From the NCBI RefSeq assembly GCF_016901815.1, contig NZ_JACSNR010000010.1, positions 1 to 64,000 of the forward strand: a DNA stretch of 64,000 nucleotides. The letters run 5' to 3'. The notes beneath the pieces were generated by a model. It was not told the origin of the DNA. It did no database searches and saw nothing but the letters and a program-made list of their open reading frames with translations. Every line of letters begins with the position of its first letter. Position 1 is the stretch's first letter. Origin of the DNA: Hydrogenoanaerobacterium saccharovorans (GTDB lineage: Bacteria > Bacillota > Clostridia > Oscillospirales > Ruminococcaceae). Positions 7,471-15,067 of this stretch are shown one piece after another. A program made the position numbers and the translations under genes.

Positions 7471-8307
7471 ATGAACTTTTCTGCTGCGGAATATACCCGT
7501 CAGGTACAGGAGGCGGCTGCCTATATCAAGGAGAAGCTGAACGGGCGCAAGCCTGAGATTGCCATTACACTGGGTTCGGGACTGGGAGACCTTGCCGAAC
7601 AGCTGACCGATGCGGTGCAGATTCCCTATGGGGACATCCCGCACTTCCCGGTATCCACTGTCGCCGGACACAAGGGACAGTTTGTGGTGGGAAAGCTGGA
7701 GGGACGGGAAGTTCTCTGCATGCAGGGACGCTTCCACTATTATGAGGGCTATGACCTCAAGCAGGTGACCCTGCCGGTGCGTGTGATGAAGCTGCTGGGG
7801 ATCGGAACCCTGATCGTCACCAATGCTGCCGGCGGCATCAATACCGGATTCCGTCCGGGCAATCTGATGCTTATTGAGGACCACCTCAACCTCACCGGAG
7901 AAAACCCGCTGATCGGCGAAAACCTGGAGGCATTCGGTGAGCGCTTCTTTGATATGACTGTGGCCTATGACCGGGAATACCGCACTCTGGCTGAAAATCT
8001 GGCTGCGGAGATGGATATTCCGCTGCAGAAGGGCGTCTATGCCTGGCTTACCGGTCCCAACTATGAGACCCCGGCTGAGATCCGCTATCTGCGCACCATC
8101 GGCGCCGATGCGGTGGGTATGTCTACCGTGCCGGAAGTGCTGGTGGCACGGCACTGCGGTCTGCGGGTCTGCGGTATCTCCTGCATTACCAACCTGGCTG
8201 CGGGTATGGGCGAGGGACTGCTCTCCCACGAAGAGGTCAAGGAAACCGCAGACCGGGTCAAGGTTGATTTCATCCGCCTTGTCACAGCCCTGACCAGCCG
8301 GATGTGA
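7471..8307 (+). CDS. punA: purine-nucleoside phosphorylase (trimeric type)
   Basis: Phosphorolyses inosine/guanosine to free base and ribose-1-phosphate in purine salvage. The 278-residue protein has LGSGLGDLAEQ (phosphate loop), the TVAGHKGQFVVG and MQGRFHYYEGY motifs, TNAAGGIN, and the base-binding region GPNYETPAEIRYLRTIGADAVGMS near residue 190, which contains the Glu of type I PNPs, then CCGISCITNLAAG-like residues. The start at 7471 is preceded by AAAGGAG and lies inside the transcript from the promoter above. It is followed after 9 nt by a GNAT gene. Confidence 0.93.
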   Translation: MNFSAAEYTRQVQEAAAYIKEKLNGRKPEIAITLGSGLGDLAEQLTDAVQIPYGDIPHFPVSTVAGHKGQFVVGKLEGREVLCMQGRFHYYEGYDLKQVTLPVRVMKLLGIGTLIVTNAAGGINTGFRPGNLMLIEDHLNLTGENPLIGENLEAFGERFFDMTVAYDREYRTLAENLAAEMDIPLQKGVYAWLTGPNYETPAEIRYLRTIGADAVGMSTVPEVLVARHCGLRVCGISCITNLAAGMGEGLLSHEEVKETADRVKVDFIRLVTALTSRM

Positions 8308-8316
8308 GGAAGTACA

Positions 8317-8799
8317 GTGGTACGCCCGGCTGTGGAATCGGATCGGTGGCGCATTGCGGAGATCCTGGTCTTTGCCAAACGCATGGCTTACCGTCCGATT
8401 TTTCAGGACGATTTTTACTCCTTCCATCTGCTCAATGTCCATGACACCGCACAGGAAGTTGACCCGTCTGCGGCGCTGGTGTGGGAAGAGGATGGCATCC
8501 TCAAAGGAGTCCTCACCTTCGGTCCGGCACGGGATCAGGACTGCCTGGACTGCTGTGAAGTATATGAGCTTTACATAGATCCATTCTTCCAGCGGGAGGG
8601 GATCGGTGGTCGCCTGATGGGTGAAGCACTGGCGAAGACCCGGAATCAGCCGATGGTGCTCTGGTGTCTGGAGCCCAACAGGGCTGCCCTGGATTTCTAT
8701 CACAGCCAGGGCTTCTGTCCGGATGGCACCCGCAGGCTGGTGGAGGGTACCCCGGTATGGGAGATCCGCCTGCGCCGCCCTGCACCGGAACCGTTTTAA
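8317..8799 (+). CDS. GNAT family N-acetyltransferase
   Basis: A 160-residue single-domain GNAT protein. Beta4 (CCEVYELYIDPFFQREGIGGRLM, near residue 70) contains the R/Q-x-x-G-x-G/A acetyl-CoA pyrophosphate loop QREGIGG. LWCLEPNRAALDFYHSQGF near residue 114 is the typical motif B. Substrate unknown. The start is GTG, 9 nt after the phosphorylase stop, with GAGGAAG upstream, so it is co-transcribed with that gene. A terminator follows. Confidence 0.88.
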   Translation: MVRPAVESDRWRIAEILVFAKRMAYRPIFQDDFYSFHLLNVHDTAQEVDPSAALVWEEDGILKGVLTFGPARDQDCLDCCEVYELYIDPFFQREGIGGRLMGEALAKTRNQPMVLWCLEPNRAALDFYHSQGFCPDGTRRLVEGTPVWEIRLRRPAPEPF

Positions 8800-8815
8800 C
8801 TGAATCAGATCCCGG

Positions 8816-8850
8816 ATATCCCCTGTGTTTGCAGGGGATATTTATTTTTA
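8816..8850 (+). terminator. terminator after the GNAT gene
   Basis: A 10-bp perfect stem ATATCCCCTG / CAGGGGATAT (8816-8825 and 8832-8841) is followed by TTATTTTTA. Confidence 0.85.
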
Positions 8851-9131
8851 TCGGGAAAGGGTGCAGAATCCGGGAGCCTGGCACGGACAGTGATGATTTT
8901 CAGCATGAAAAGCTGACTGAGGCGGGACAGGCGGACGCACTGAGCCGGAAACAGACGCATAAGATGACAGTGTACCGCACTGCGGTACCAATCCACACGA
9001 TCCTGCCGGTGATGACCGGTTTTCTCCGTCCGGGGCCAAAGCAGATGATTAGACTGCCAGGTCCCGGGGAATGCTATAGCTGTAAGCCGGTATCAGCGGC
9101 GGAAATGAAAAAATTCGGAGCGTGATGGAGC
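8851..9131 (+). other. intergenic region ahead of the MazF-like gene
   Basis: About 280 bp between the terminator and the toxin gene. I looked for a MazE/EndoAI-type antitoxin frame on both strands. The open frames present lack a ribosome binding site and have no antitoxin-like composition, and no other gene or clear promoter is visible. Confidence 0.5.
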
Positions 9132-9494
9132 GTGACTGTCAAACGAGGTGAAATATACTATGCGGATCTCAGCCCGGTGGTGGGATCGGAGCAGGGCGGT
9201 GTCCGTCCGGTACTGATTGTGCAGAACGATGTGGGCAACCGTTACAGTCCCACTGTGATCGCTGCTGCCATCACCAGCCGGCAGGATAAAGCCAAACTGC
9301 CCACCCATATCGATCTTCCGTCCGGAGGCTGCGGCCTTTCCCGGGATTCGGTGGTGCTGCTGGAGCAGATCCGTACCATAGATAAACAGCGTCTTCGGGA
9401 AAAGATGGGCAGCCTGGATGATACGGCAATGAGCCGGATCGATCAGGCCCTTTCAGTGAGTTTCGGACTGCGCGGCGGTCCCAGACATTCCTGA
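9132..9494 (+). CDS. MazF/EndoA-type mRNA interferase (type II toxin)
   Basis: A 120-residue PemK/MazF-fold protein beginning [31 protein letters not shown], the near-universal start of the family, with a conserved Arg in VRPVLI and AAITSRQ near residue 55. [17 protein letters not shown], the usual ribosome-free RNA-binding face, lies near residue 75. It cleaves single-stranded mRNA at short sequences in stress. Length is typical. The start is GTG. No antitoxin gene is visible directly upstream or downstream, so it is either solitary or controlled from elsewhere; in Bacilli the partner lies immediately upstream. Confidence 0.9.
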   Translation: MTVKRGEIYYADLSPVVGSEQGGVRPVLIVQNDVGNRYSPTVIAAAITSRQDKAKLPTHIDLPSGGCGLSRDSVVLLEQIRTIDKQRLREKMGSLDDTAMSRIDQALSVSFGLRGGPRHS

Positions 9495-9502
9495 CGCAAA
9501 AA

Positions 9503-9535
9503 AATCCCTCTGGAAATCTTCCAGAGGGATTTTCT
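9503..9535. terminator. bidirectional terminator
   Basis: A 13-bp stem (AATCCCTCTGGAA / TTCCAGAGGGATT, 9503-9515 and 9519-9531) with a 3-nt loop and A/T runs on both sides, between the convergent mazF-like and 9550-9840 genes. Confidence 0.9.
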
Positions 9536-9549
9536 CATATACGAAGGGA

Positions 9550-9840
9550 TCAGTTGTTGCGGTCCAGCCAGATGGATGCAATCTGCAGGGCAGGGTAGAG
9601 GCCTTCCCGTTCCGCACGCTTTACAATGCGGTCCTTGGGGTTGATGGTGGGGTCAGTTGCCATGCACTGGACAACGATCTTGTTAGCCAGTTCCTCATCG
9701 CCGTCCTTCACAGTGGACACGATATTCATCAGTACCACATAATCCTGACCGGGATCACCATAATAGATGGTGCGACCACTGCGGACCAGAGGTCTGCCGC
9801 GATACATGGTATATTCACTCTTTTCATTTTTCACTGCCAT
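9550..9840 (-). CDS. conserved hypothetical protein, 96 aa
   Basis: I do not recognise a named family. The 96 residues are soluble and charged, with a central segment DYVVLMNIVSTVKDGDEELANKIVVQCM and a C-terminal helix ending IWLDRNN. A tyrosine-rich N-terminus (TMYRGRPLVRSGRTIYYGD) suggests a small beta sheet followed by helices. An ideal AGGAGGAATTC lies upstream of the ATG, so it is well translated. It stands alone, with its own terminator shared with the mazF-like gene. Confidence 0.75.
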   Translation of the reverse strand: MAVKNEKSEYTMYRGRPLVRSGRTIYYGDPGQDYVVLMNIVSTVKDGDEELANKIVVQCMATDPTINPKDRIVKRAEREGLYPALQIASIWLDRNN

Positions 9841-10088
9841 ATTGAATTCCTCCTGTATCTTGAATGTTCTGAATATACATAAAAACCTGGGGTCTGATTG
9901 GTAACTGAAAACAACTGTTCATGAAATGAGATACTTATGTAGTATATATTATATCATATTTCCCGAGAAAGGTAAAGAAACCTGCCGATGAAAATTTCCC
10001 TGTGCCGGGAACGGAAATATCTTCCGCTGTATACAGGAAAGAAAACCGTCCATGCTAAAAAGGAAGCCAGACAGAGAGGAGGAAGAAT

Positions 10089-10304
10089 ATGATGATCGAC
10101 AGAATTTCCCTGCTGCTTGTTATCATCGGCGCCCTGAACTGGGGCAGCGTAGCCTTGTTCCAGTTGGATCTGGTGGCCTACCTGTTCGGCGGCTCCGACG
10201 CCATGATCAGCCGTGTTGTCTATGCACTGGTTGCACTGGGCGGCATCTGGTGCATTTCTCTTTTGTTCCGGGAACCGTCTGCCCGTCAGATCCAGGATCA
10301 CTGA
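10089..10304 (+). CDS. DUF378 (YuzA-like) small membrane protein
   Basis: 71 residues with two predicted membrane helices (about 6-30 and 42-60) joined by a short loop. The family signature IIGALNWGSVALFQLDLVAYLFGG occupies the first helix and loop. Function is unknown in the family. AGAGGAGGAAG lies before the ATG. It is followed by a bidirectional terminator that overlaps the end of the convergent gene. Confidence 0.88.
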   Translation: MMIDRISLLLVIIGALNWGSVALFQLDLVAYLFGGSDAMISRVVYALVALGGIWCISLLFREPSARQIQDH

Positions 10305-10317
10305 TCCGGGGCCGGGC

Positions 10318-10356
10318 AAAAAAGCCTTTAGCTTCTGAGTGGCTAAAGGCTTTTTT
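10318..10356. terminator. bidirectional terminator
   Basis: A 15-bp perfect inverted repeat (AAAAAAGCCTTTAGC / GCTAAAGGCTTTTTT). Its right arm contains the last codons and stop codon of the convergent minus-strand gene. Confidence 0.9.
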
Positions 10357-10897
10357 CATGCTTCCATTTTCCGATATACCGGGGCCGGAACTGATAGATA
10401 TAGGCACTGATGAGCCCGGTCAGGGCTTTGTCATAATAAAAGAACATGAAGTTCCCCGCACCCAGCAGGAAGTAAAGCCCATACGGTCCGTATTCCATCA
10501 TTTCATCAGCTACATACTGCATGCCCAGGAACTGAATCATCAGGAAGTATACCAGCACCATCATGCCGTTGAACAGGATATACTTCACAGCCAGTTCCAC
10601 CGGGCGCAGACGGATCTGCTCGATCAGCCCCTTGAGGATAGGATAGTATCCGAAGAAGAAGATAAAAACCAGCGCCGCTTCCTTGTCCGGAGCGATAAAC
10701 AGGCTGAGCAGCGATACACTCACATAGACCATGACCGCTGTGGCCCGGTTCAGTTCCAGTACGACCACCACCAGCAATGTCCCTGCCATGGCAGGCAGGG
10801 CATAGGTGGCAAAGGGGAATACTCCGGTGAGAAACATCAGCAGCAGGCAGAGGGAAGAGGCAATTCCGCCTGCGGCAATCTGTTTGCTTTTGGACAT
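10343..10897 (-). CDS. multi-pass membrane protein, last gene of the DUF5685-DnaJ operon
   Basis: 184 residues with about five hydrophobic segments (near 10-30, 33-50, 55-72, 78-95 and 105-150) and a basic C-terminus. The profile resembles the small substrate-binding (S) subunits of ECF transporters or other integral membrane proteins, but I see no signature. It lies 15 nt after the DnaJ-like gene on the same strand, so it probably belongs to the same transcript. A GGGGGCGC sequence precedes the ATG. Confidence 0.7.
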   Translation of the reverse strand: MSKSKQIAAGGIASSLCLLLMFLTGVFPFATYALPAMAGTLLVVVVLELNRATAVMVYVSVSLLSLFIAPDKEAALVFIFFFGYYPILKGLIEQIRLRPVELAVKYILFNGMMVLVYFLMIQFLGMQYVADEMMEYGPYGLYFLLGAGNFMFFYYDKALTGLISAYIYQFRPRYIGKWKHEKSL

Positions 10898-10912
10898 TGA
10901 CAGCGCCCCCTG

Positions 10913-11551
10913 TCAGCAGCAGCGGATGAGGTCGCCGCCCATGCATTCACAGCAGCAGTCAGCGCAGATCAGGGAGGTGCAGAGGTCACAGGAGCTGCAG
11001 CCGGGATTTCCGCCGTAGGTGTAGGTGCGGTATCCGCCGGCCGGCCGGGCATTCTGGCGCTGCCACATCATCTGATTGAGCGCAGCGGTATACTCCATAT
11101 TGTTGGGGTCCATGCGGTTGGCAGTCTGGAAATGCTTCATGGCCTCCTCCAGCCAGCCGCGCTTGTAATGGATCACACCCTTGAGATAATGCCACTCCGC
11201 ATTGCGTCCGCTCTGGGGAATGCCCTCCAGCAGCTCGTCGGCCTCAATGATCTTGTTGAGGTTGATGAGCCGGCGGATGTCACCGAATTCCCCGGCATTG
11301 TAGCTGCTGTTATAGCTGTTGTAGCCGGCAGAGGAGGAATTGCCGCCTCCATTGCCCCGGGATACCCGCATCGACTGGATCATGTCGTAGGCTTCATTGA
11401 TCTCCCGCATTTTTTCCTCTGCCAGGTCAGCCAGAGGGTTGTTGGCATAGTTATCCGGGTGATATTTTTTCGCCAGCTGCCGGTATGCCGCCTTGATCTC
11501 ATCATCACTGGCATTGGGGGATACTCCCAGAACTTTGTAGGGATCAGTCAT
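10913..11551 (-). CDS. J-domain protein with TPR-like repeat and Cys-rich tail
   Basis: 212 residues. The N-terminal J-domain (about 1-62) contains the HPD motif in KKYHPDNY and would stimulate a DnaK. A Gly/Ser/Tyr/Asn-rich linker (about 65-90) leads to a TPR-like pair of helices (about 115-165; [22 protein letters not shown]). The tail has eleven cysteines in the last 32 residues (CSSCDLC...CADCCCEC), likely a metal-binding or scaffold segment. Its ATG overlaps the DUF5685 stop (ATGA), so the two are translationally coupled. This is not the housekeeping DnaJ, which has a G/F region and four CxxCxGxG repeats. Confidence 0.88.
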   Translation of the reverse strand: MTDPYKVLGVSPNASDDEIKAAYRQLAKKYHPDNYANNPLADLAEEKMREINEAYDMIQSMRVSRGNGGGNSSSAGYNSYNSSYNAGEFGDIRRLINLNKIIEADELLEGIPQSGRNAEWHYLKGVIHYKRGWLEEAMKHFQTANRMDPNNMEYTAALNQMMWQRQNARPAGGYRTYTYGGNPGCSSCDLCTSLICADCCCECMGGDLIRCC

Positions 11552-12399
11552 ATTGTTTTCTCCTTCTTGGATACTATGGAATCAACCGTTTCCTTCATTC
11601 CCTGATAGAGAATATTGGCAAGGATCGGTTCAAAGCGTTTGAGTTCCAGCAGCTCAAAGGTTTTGGCTGCTTCGGCAATGGTCAGATACAGGGTGCCGAT
11701 GGCATTTTCGATCTGCTCCGGCCCGGCGGACTGACCGACCAGGAAGGGATTGTAGTTGTCCTTTTCCCGGTCGTCCTCCAGATCGTCCAGGGCGTCGCAG
11801 AGATAGACATACCGTCCCATCAGGTATCCCAGCCGCTCCAGCACCCGCTTCTGCATCGGGTCGTCCGACAGGGTAGAGAGCAGTCCGCTCAGAACCCGTG
11901 CGGTAGGTTCGCTGGCAAGGTCCGCGGAGGCGGTGCCGGCGGCTTCAGTTTCAGCCTGCAGGCGCATGTTGTCCCCGATGAGCTGATCCAGCTCCGGTTG
12001 GCGTCCGGCTGCCTTCTGATAGGCCAGGCGTGCCGCCGGGTAGAGTGCCGCCGCCCGGAGCCGGCTGACAGTCCCGTGATCCTTGAGATCGTCCTCCAGC
12101 TTGTACCAGAGCATCAGCACGGCACAGTCACAGCAGCGGCTCTGGATTTCTCCGAGGTCTGCCATGATGCAGCTTTTCAGGGGATTGGCGGCACATTTGC
12201 GCCGGGTGTAAACCGGCTTGTCCTCCGCCAGAGCCATCATCAGTGCGGCAAGGAAGGTAAAATCAAAGCTCAGGGTCATCCGGGCAGCCGGACCGTATTC
12301 CCGGCCCAGTTCCCGGCAAAGCCCGCAGTAGATGGCCTTGTATGTTTCATACTCACTGATTTTCATGTCCGGTTTGTAGACACGGATATATCCAAACAA
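11548..12399 (-). CDS. DUF5685 family protein
   Basis: 283 residues starting [32 protein letters not shown], the family's opening with a CGLC cysteine pair. More cysteines follow ([22 protein letters not shown] near residue 97). An Asp-rich motif ([19 protein letters not shown], near residue 213) and a second one (EDDLKDH, near residue 110) recall the two Asp-rich metal sites of isoprenoid-synthase-like helical folds; that comparison is mine. Function is unknown. The start is TTG, supported by the family N-terminus. It heads an operon with a J-domain protein and a membrane protein. Confidence 0.82.
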   Translation of the reverse strand: MFGYIRVYKPDMKISEYETYKAIYCGLCRELGREYGPAARMTLSFDFTFLAALMMALAEDKPVYTRRKCAANPLKSCIMADLGEIQSRCCDCAVLMLWYKLEDDLKDHGTVSRLRAAALYPAARLAYQKAAGRQPELDQLIGDNMRLQAETEAAGTASADLASEPTARVLSGLLSTLSDDPMQKRVLERLGYLMGRYVYLCDALDDLEDDREKDNYNPFLVGQSAGPEQIENAIGTLYLTIAEAAKTFELLELKRFEPILANILYQGMKETVDSIVSKKEKTI

Positions 12400-12731
12400 A
12401 AGCAGCCCTCACAGAAAATTGATCGTTTCAGACAGATATTTTAACTCAGTTCTGCAATAAATTGTACTATAAAGCAGGAGATAATTCATGAAATTTCTAT
12501 GAACTGGAAGAACGCTGCCAGATTTTCCACCGGAACGGCCCTGGGGACCGTCCTCCGGATGACGAGCAGATTGCCAGCTTACAATTTTCAGGAGGATTTC
12601 CTGATTTTTCATGGATTGGATACAGATTTGATACAGAAAGGAATTGCAAGTTCAGGCCGGATGTAGTATGCTGTAAATGTCGAAATGCATTTTTCGACAG
12701 AATTCTGTAAAGCCGTCAAAGAGGTGATTGA
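12400..12731. other. divergent intergenic region
   Basis: About 330 AT-rich bases between the DUF5685 operon (minus) and nfeD (plus). It must hold both promoters. A candidate for nfeD is listed separately; no convincing -35/-10 pair was settled for DUF5685, although TACAAT and TAAAAT hexamers occur on the minus strand. No small gene or structured RNA is evident. Confidence 0.5.
12644..12672 (+). promoter_or_regulatory. possible promoter for the nfeD-SPFH pair
   Basis: TTGCAA (12644-12649), a 17-bp spacer and TATGCT (12667-12672), 60 bp ahead of the nfeD start. A moderate match found by eye. Confidence 0.4.
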
Positions 12732-13178
12732 ATGAACTTTGGAGAAATGATGTCGGCTTTTCTGTGGCTGGCGGCGGCGATCATTTTGGCAATCGTAGAG
12801 GCGAACACGGTGCAGCTGGTGTCCATCTGGTTTGCGGTAGGCGCTCTGGCTGCAATGGTACCCGCGATCATCGGCATGGACTTTACAGCACAGTTTGCGG
12901 TGTTTACTGTGGTGTCCATTCTGGTGCTGGCAATTACCCGTCCGTTTGTCAAGAAGAAGCTCACGGTCCAGAAAACCGAAACCAATTCCAGGGCGCTGAT
13001 CGGAAAGGTTGCCAAGGTGATCCAGCCGATCGATAATCTTCAGTCCCAGGGACGGGTCATGGTGGAAGATATGGATTGGAGCGCCCGCAGCGAGAACGGC
13101 GAACCGATCGATGTCGGAGAAGAAGTCCTGATCAAAGAGATCCAGGGCGTCAAACTGATTGTGGAGAAGATCTATTGA
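12732..13178 (+). CDS. NfeD-like membrane protein
   Basis: 148 residues: two to three membrane helices (about 8-70; WLAAAIILAIVEANTVQLVSIWFAVGALAA is the family motif) and a C-terminal OB-fold domain (about 85-148; ALIGKVAKVIQPIDNLQSQGRVMVEDMDW). NfeD proteins partner with SPFH/stomatin proteins in membrane microdomains, and the SPFH gene follows directly. GAGGTG precedes the ATG. This is the short NfeD1b type, without the ClpP-like protease domain. Confidence 0.92.
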   Translation: MNFGEMMSAFLWLAAAIILAIVEANTVQLVSIWFAVGALAAMVPAIIGMDFTAQFAVFTVVSILVLAITRPFVKKKLTVQKTETNSRALIGKVAKVIQPIDNLQSQGRVMVEDMDWSARSENGEPIDVGEEVLIKEIQGVKLIVEKIY

Positions 13179-13224
13179 TTGTTCCTGCCGGACAGTCAAT
13201 AAAGAATATGGAGGGATTTTATTT

Positions 13225-14166
13225 ATGCCGCAGTTGATTATGTTTCTGATCATTCTTGTCCTGATCGCTGTTGTAGTGGCACGCAATGTAGTCATTGTGC
13301 CGCAGGCAGCCGAGTATGTGGTGGAGCGTCTGGGCTCTTACAGCACCACCTGGGAAAATGGCCTGCACTTCAAGCTCCCGTTCATCGAGCGGGTTGCCAA
13401 GCGTGTCAGCCTCAAGGAGCAGGTAGTGGACTTCCAGCCCCAGGCTGTTATCACCCGTGATAATGTCACCATGCAGATCGATACCGTTGTGTTCTTCCAG
13501 ATCACCGATCCCAAGCTCTATACCTATGGCGTAGAGCGTCCCATTTCGGCAATCGAGAACCTGACTGCCACCACCCTGCGTAACATCATCGGTGAGATGG
13601 AACTGGACCACACCCTGACCTCCCGTGATGTCATCAACAGCAAGATCACATCCACTCTGGATGTTGCCACTGACAAGTGGGGCATCAAGGTCAACCGGGT
13701 TGAGCTCAAGAACATTATTCCGCCCAGTGAGATCCAGGATGCCATGGAGCGCCAGATGAAGGCTGAGCGTGAAAAGCGTGAGTCGATCCTGCGTGCGGAA
13801 GGTGAGAAGCAGAGCCAGATCCTGGTAGCGGAAGGTAACAAGGAGTCGGAGATCCTGAAGGCAGAAGCTGAGAAGGAAGCCGCAATCCTGCGTGCTGACG
13901 CCGTGCGTGAGCAGAAGATCCGTGAGGCCCAGGGTGAAGCTGAGGCGATCAAGATGGTACAGCAGGCACTGGCTGAGAGTATCAAGGTCATGAATGAAGC
14001 CGCTCCCACCGAGCAGGTGCTGACTCTCAAGAGCCTGGAAGCCTTTGCAAAGGCTGCGGATGGTCGGGCAACCAAGCTGATTATCCCCAGCAATATCCAG
14101 TCCATTGCAGGTCTGGCAGCTTCGCTGAAGGAAGTTGTGGATACAGATGCAAAGCCGAAGGCATAA
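13225..14166 (+). CDS. SPFH/Band 7 (stomatin-like, QmcA type) protein
   Basis: 313 residues: one N-terminal membrane helix (about 4-22), the SPFH domain (about 22-185; VVERLGSYSTTWENGLHFKLPF, RDNVTMQIDTVVFFQITDP), and a long Glu/Ala/Lys-rich coiled coil (about 185-265) that drives oligomerisation, then a Gly/Ala-rich tail. Family members form ring-like membrane scaffolds and can modulate FtsH. The start at 13225 follows TGGAGGGA; the frame extends upstream into nfeD without a better start. It is paired with nfeD 46 nt upstream. Confidence 0.93.
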   Translation: MPQLIMFLIILVLIAVVVARNVVIVPQAAEYVVERLGSYSTTWENGLHFKLPFIERVAKRVSLKEQVVDFQPQAVITRDNVTMQIDTVVFFQITDPKLYTYGVERPISAIENLTATTLRNIIGEMELDHTLTSRDVINSKITSTLDVATDKWGIKVNRVELKNIIPPSEIQDAMERQMKAEREKRESILRAEGEKQSQILVAEGNKESEILKAEAEKEAAILRADAVREQKIREAQGEAEAIKMVQQALAESIKVMNEAAPTEQVLTLKSLEAFAKAADGRATKLIIPSNIQSIAGLAASLKEVVDTDAKPKA

Positions 14167-14259
14167 ATTGTCTATTGGTAAAAACTGACGAATCCTGACA
14201 GAAATTTTTATTGAGTATTGCGGACCTCTACAATTCTTTGGTGTTTGCTGACCCTGAGA

Positions 14260-14288
14260 TTGAAATGTGTGCAAAAATCATGTAAAAT
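14260..14288 (+). promoter_or_regulatory. promoter of the purEFMNHD operon
   Basis: TTGAAA (14260-14265), an exact 17-bp spacer and TAAAAT (14283-14288). Transcription would start near 14295, leaving a 240-nt leader before purE. The leader contains a short frame and a terminator-like hairpin (next entries). No purine riboswitch core is recognisable in the leader. Confidence 0.7.
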
Positions 14289-14325
14289 AAGAATAGAGTT
14301 TCTGAGAAGGGAGCGAATTTCGGCA

Positions 14326-14409
14326 ATGATCGGAATCGGAATGTACAATTGTGGATTCGGTCAGGGCCGGAGTGCAGCCTTCCCGGGAATGCTGTCCAAT
14401 CTGCTGTAA
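14326..14409 (+). CDS. possible 27-residue leader peptide upstream of purE
   Basis: An ATG preceded by GAAGGGAGCG opens a 27-codon frame that ends (14407-14409) just 7 nt before a strong terminator-like hairpin. The peptide is Gly/Met-rich at its start and not obviously functional. Position and ribosome binding site suggest a leader peptide whose translation could influence the hairpin, but codon bias does not prove it is coding. Confidence 0.35.
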   Translation: MIGIGMYNCGFGQGRSAAFPGMLSNLL

Positions 14410-14416
14410 TGATAAC

Positions 14417-14452
14417 AGGCCGTGGCGTAGTGCGCCATGGCCTTTGTTATTT
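14417..14452 (+). terminator. terminator or attenuator in the pur leader
   Basis: An 11-bp stem with one G-T wobble (AGGCCGTGGCG / CGCCATGGCCT, 14417-14427 and 14433-14443), a 5-nt loop and TTGTTATTT after it. It lies about 125 nt downstream of the predicted pur transcription start and 80 nt before purE, so it may attenuate the operon. Confidence 0.65.
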
Positions 14453-14534
14453 GTACCGGAAACAGGTAAATCCGGTCGATTGCAGCAATGGAAAAACAGG
14501 GAAAACAGGTAACAAAAACAAAAGGAGAAACAAC

Positions 14535-15029
14535 ATGATGAAAAAAGTTGCAGTGATCATGGGCAGTGACAGCGATCTGCCGGTTGTTCAGGGCGCGATC
14601 AGCAAACTGCGGGAGTTCGGTGTGGAAGTTGAGGCACATGTCATGTCGGCCCATCGCACTCCGGAGCAGGCAGCTGCCTTCTCCAAGAACGCCCGGGAAA
14701 ACGGCTTTGGCGTTATCATTGCCGCAGCTGGCAAGGCTGCTCATCTGGCAGGCGTACTGGCTGCACACACCACCCTTCCGGTCATCGGAATCCCCATCAA
14801 GTCCTCTACTCTGGATGGTCTGGATGCCCTTCTGGCTACTGTTCAGATGCCTTCCGGCATTCCGGTTGCCACCGTTGCCATTGATGGTGCGGAAAATGCC
14901 GCTATCCTGGCAGTACAGATGCTCTCGCTGAGCGAACCGGCTCTGGCTGAAAAGCTGGATGCCATGAAGCGCAGCATGGAGGAAAAGGTACTGGCTAAGG
15001 ATGCTGCTCTGGCAGAGAAACTGGCATAA
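14535..15029 (+). CDS. purE: N5-carboxyaminoimidazole ribonucleotide mutase
   Basis: Converts N5-CAIR to CAIR in de novo purine synthesis. The 164-residue protein begins MMKKVAVIMGSDSDLPVV, the PurE class I signature, and has MSAHRTPEQ (active-site Ser-Ala-His-Arg) near residue 42 and AAGKAAHLAGVLA near residue 70. The start at 14535 has AAAGGAG 7 nt upstream; 14538 is an alternative. It is the first structural gene of the operon. The partner PurK and the enzymes purB, purC, purL, purQ and purS are not in the window. Confidence 0.95.
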   Translation: MMKKVAVIMGSDSDLPVVQGAISKLREFGVEVEAHVMSAHRTPEQAAAFSKNARENGFGVIIAAAGKAAHLAGVLAAHTTLPVIGIPIKSSTLDGLDALLATVQMPSGIPVATVAIDGAENAAILAVQMLSLSEPALAEKLDAMKRSMEEKVLAKDAALAEKLA

Positions 15030-15067
15030 CAAATCAGGCGTTTTTTACGGAAAGGCAGGAGGATACA

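Noticed and set aside
7195-8703. 502-codon minus-strand frame opposite spoIIR and the purine nucleoside phosphorylase
   Set aside because: Antisense shadow; the plus strand carries clear motifs throughout.
8864-9125. Antitoxin gene ahead of the MazF-like toxin
   Set aside because: The one plus-strand frame is the tail of an out-of-frame reading of the GNAT gene and lacks start, ribosome binding site and antitoxin-like features.
14167-14534. Purine riboswitch upstream of purE
   Set aside because: The conserved core of the purine aptamer (TATA...CTACC...) is not present on the plus strand; only a plain hairpin is seen.
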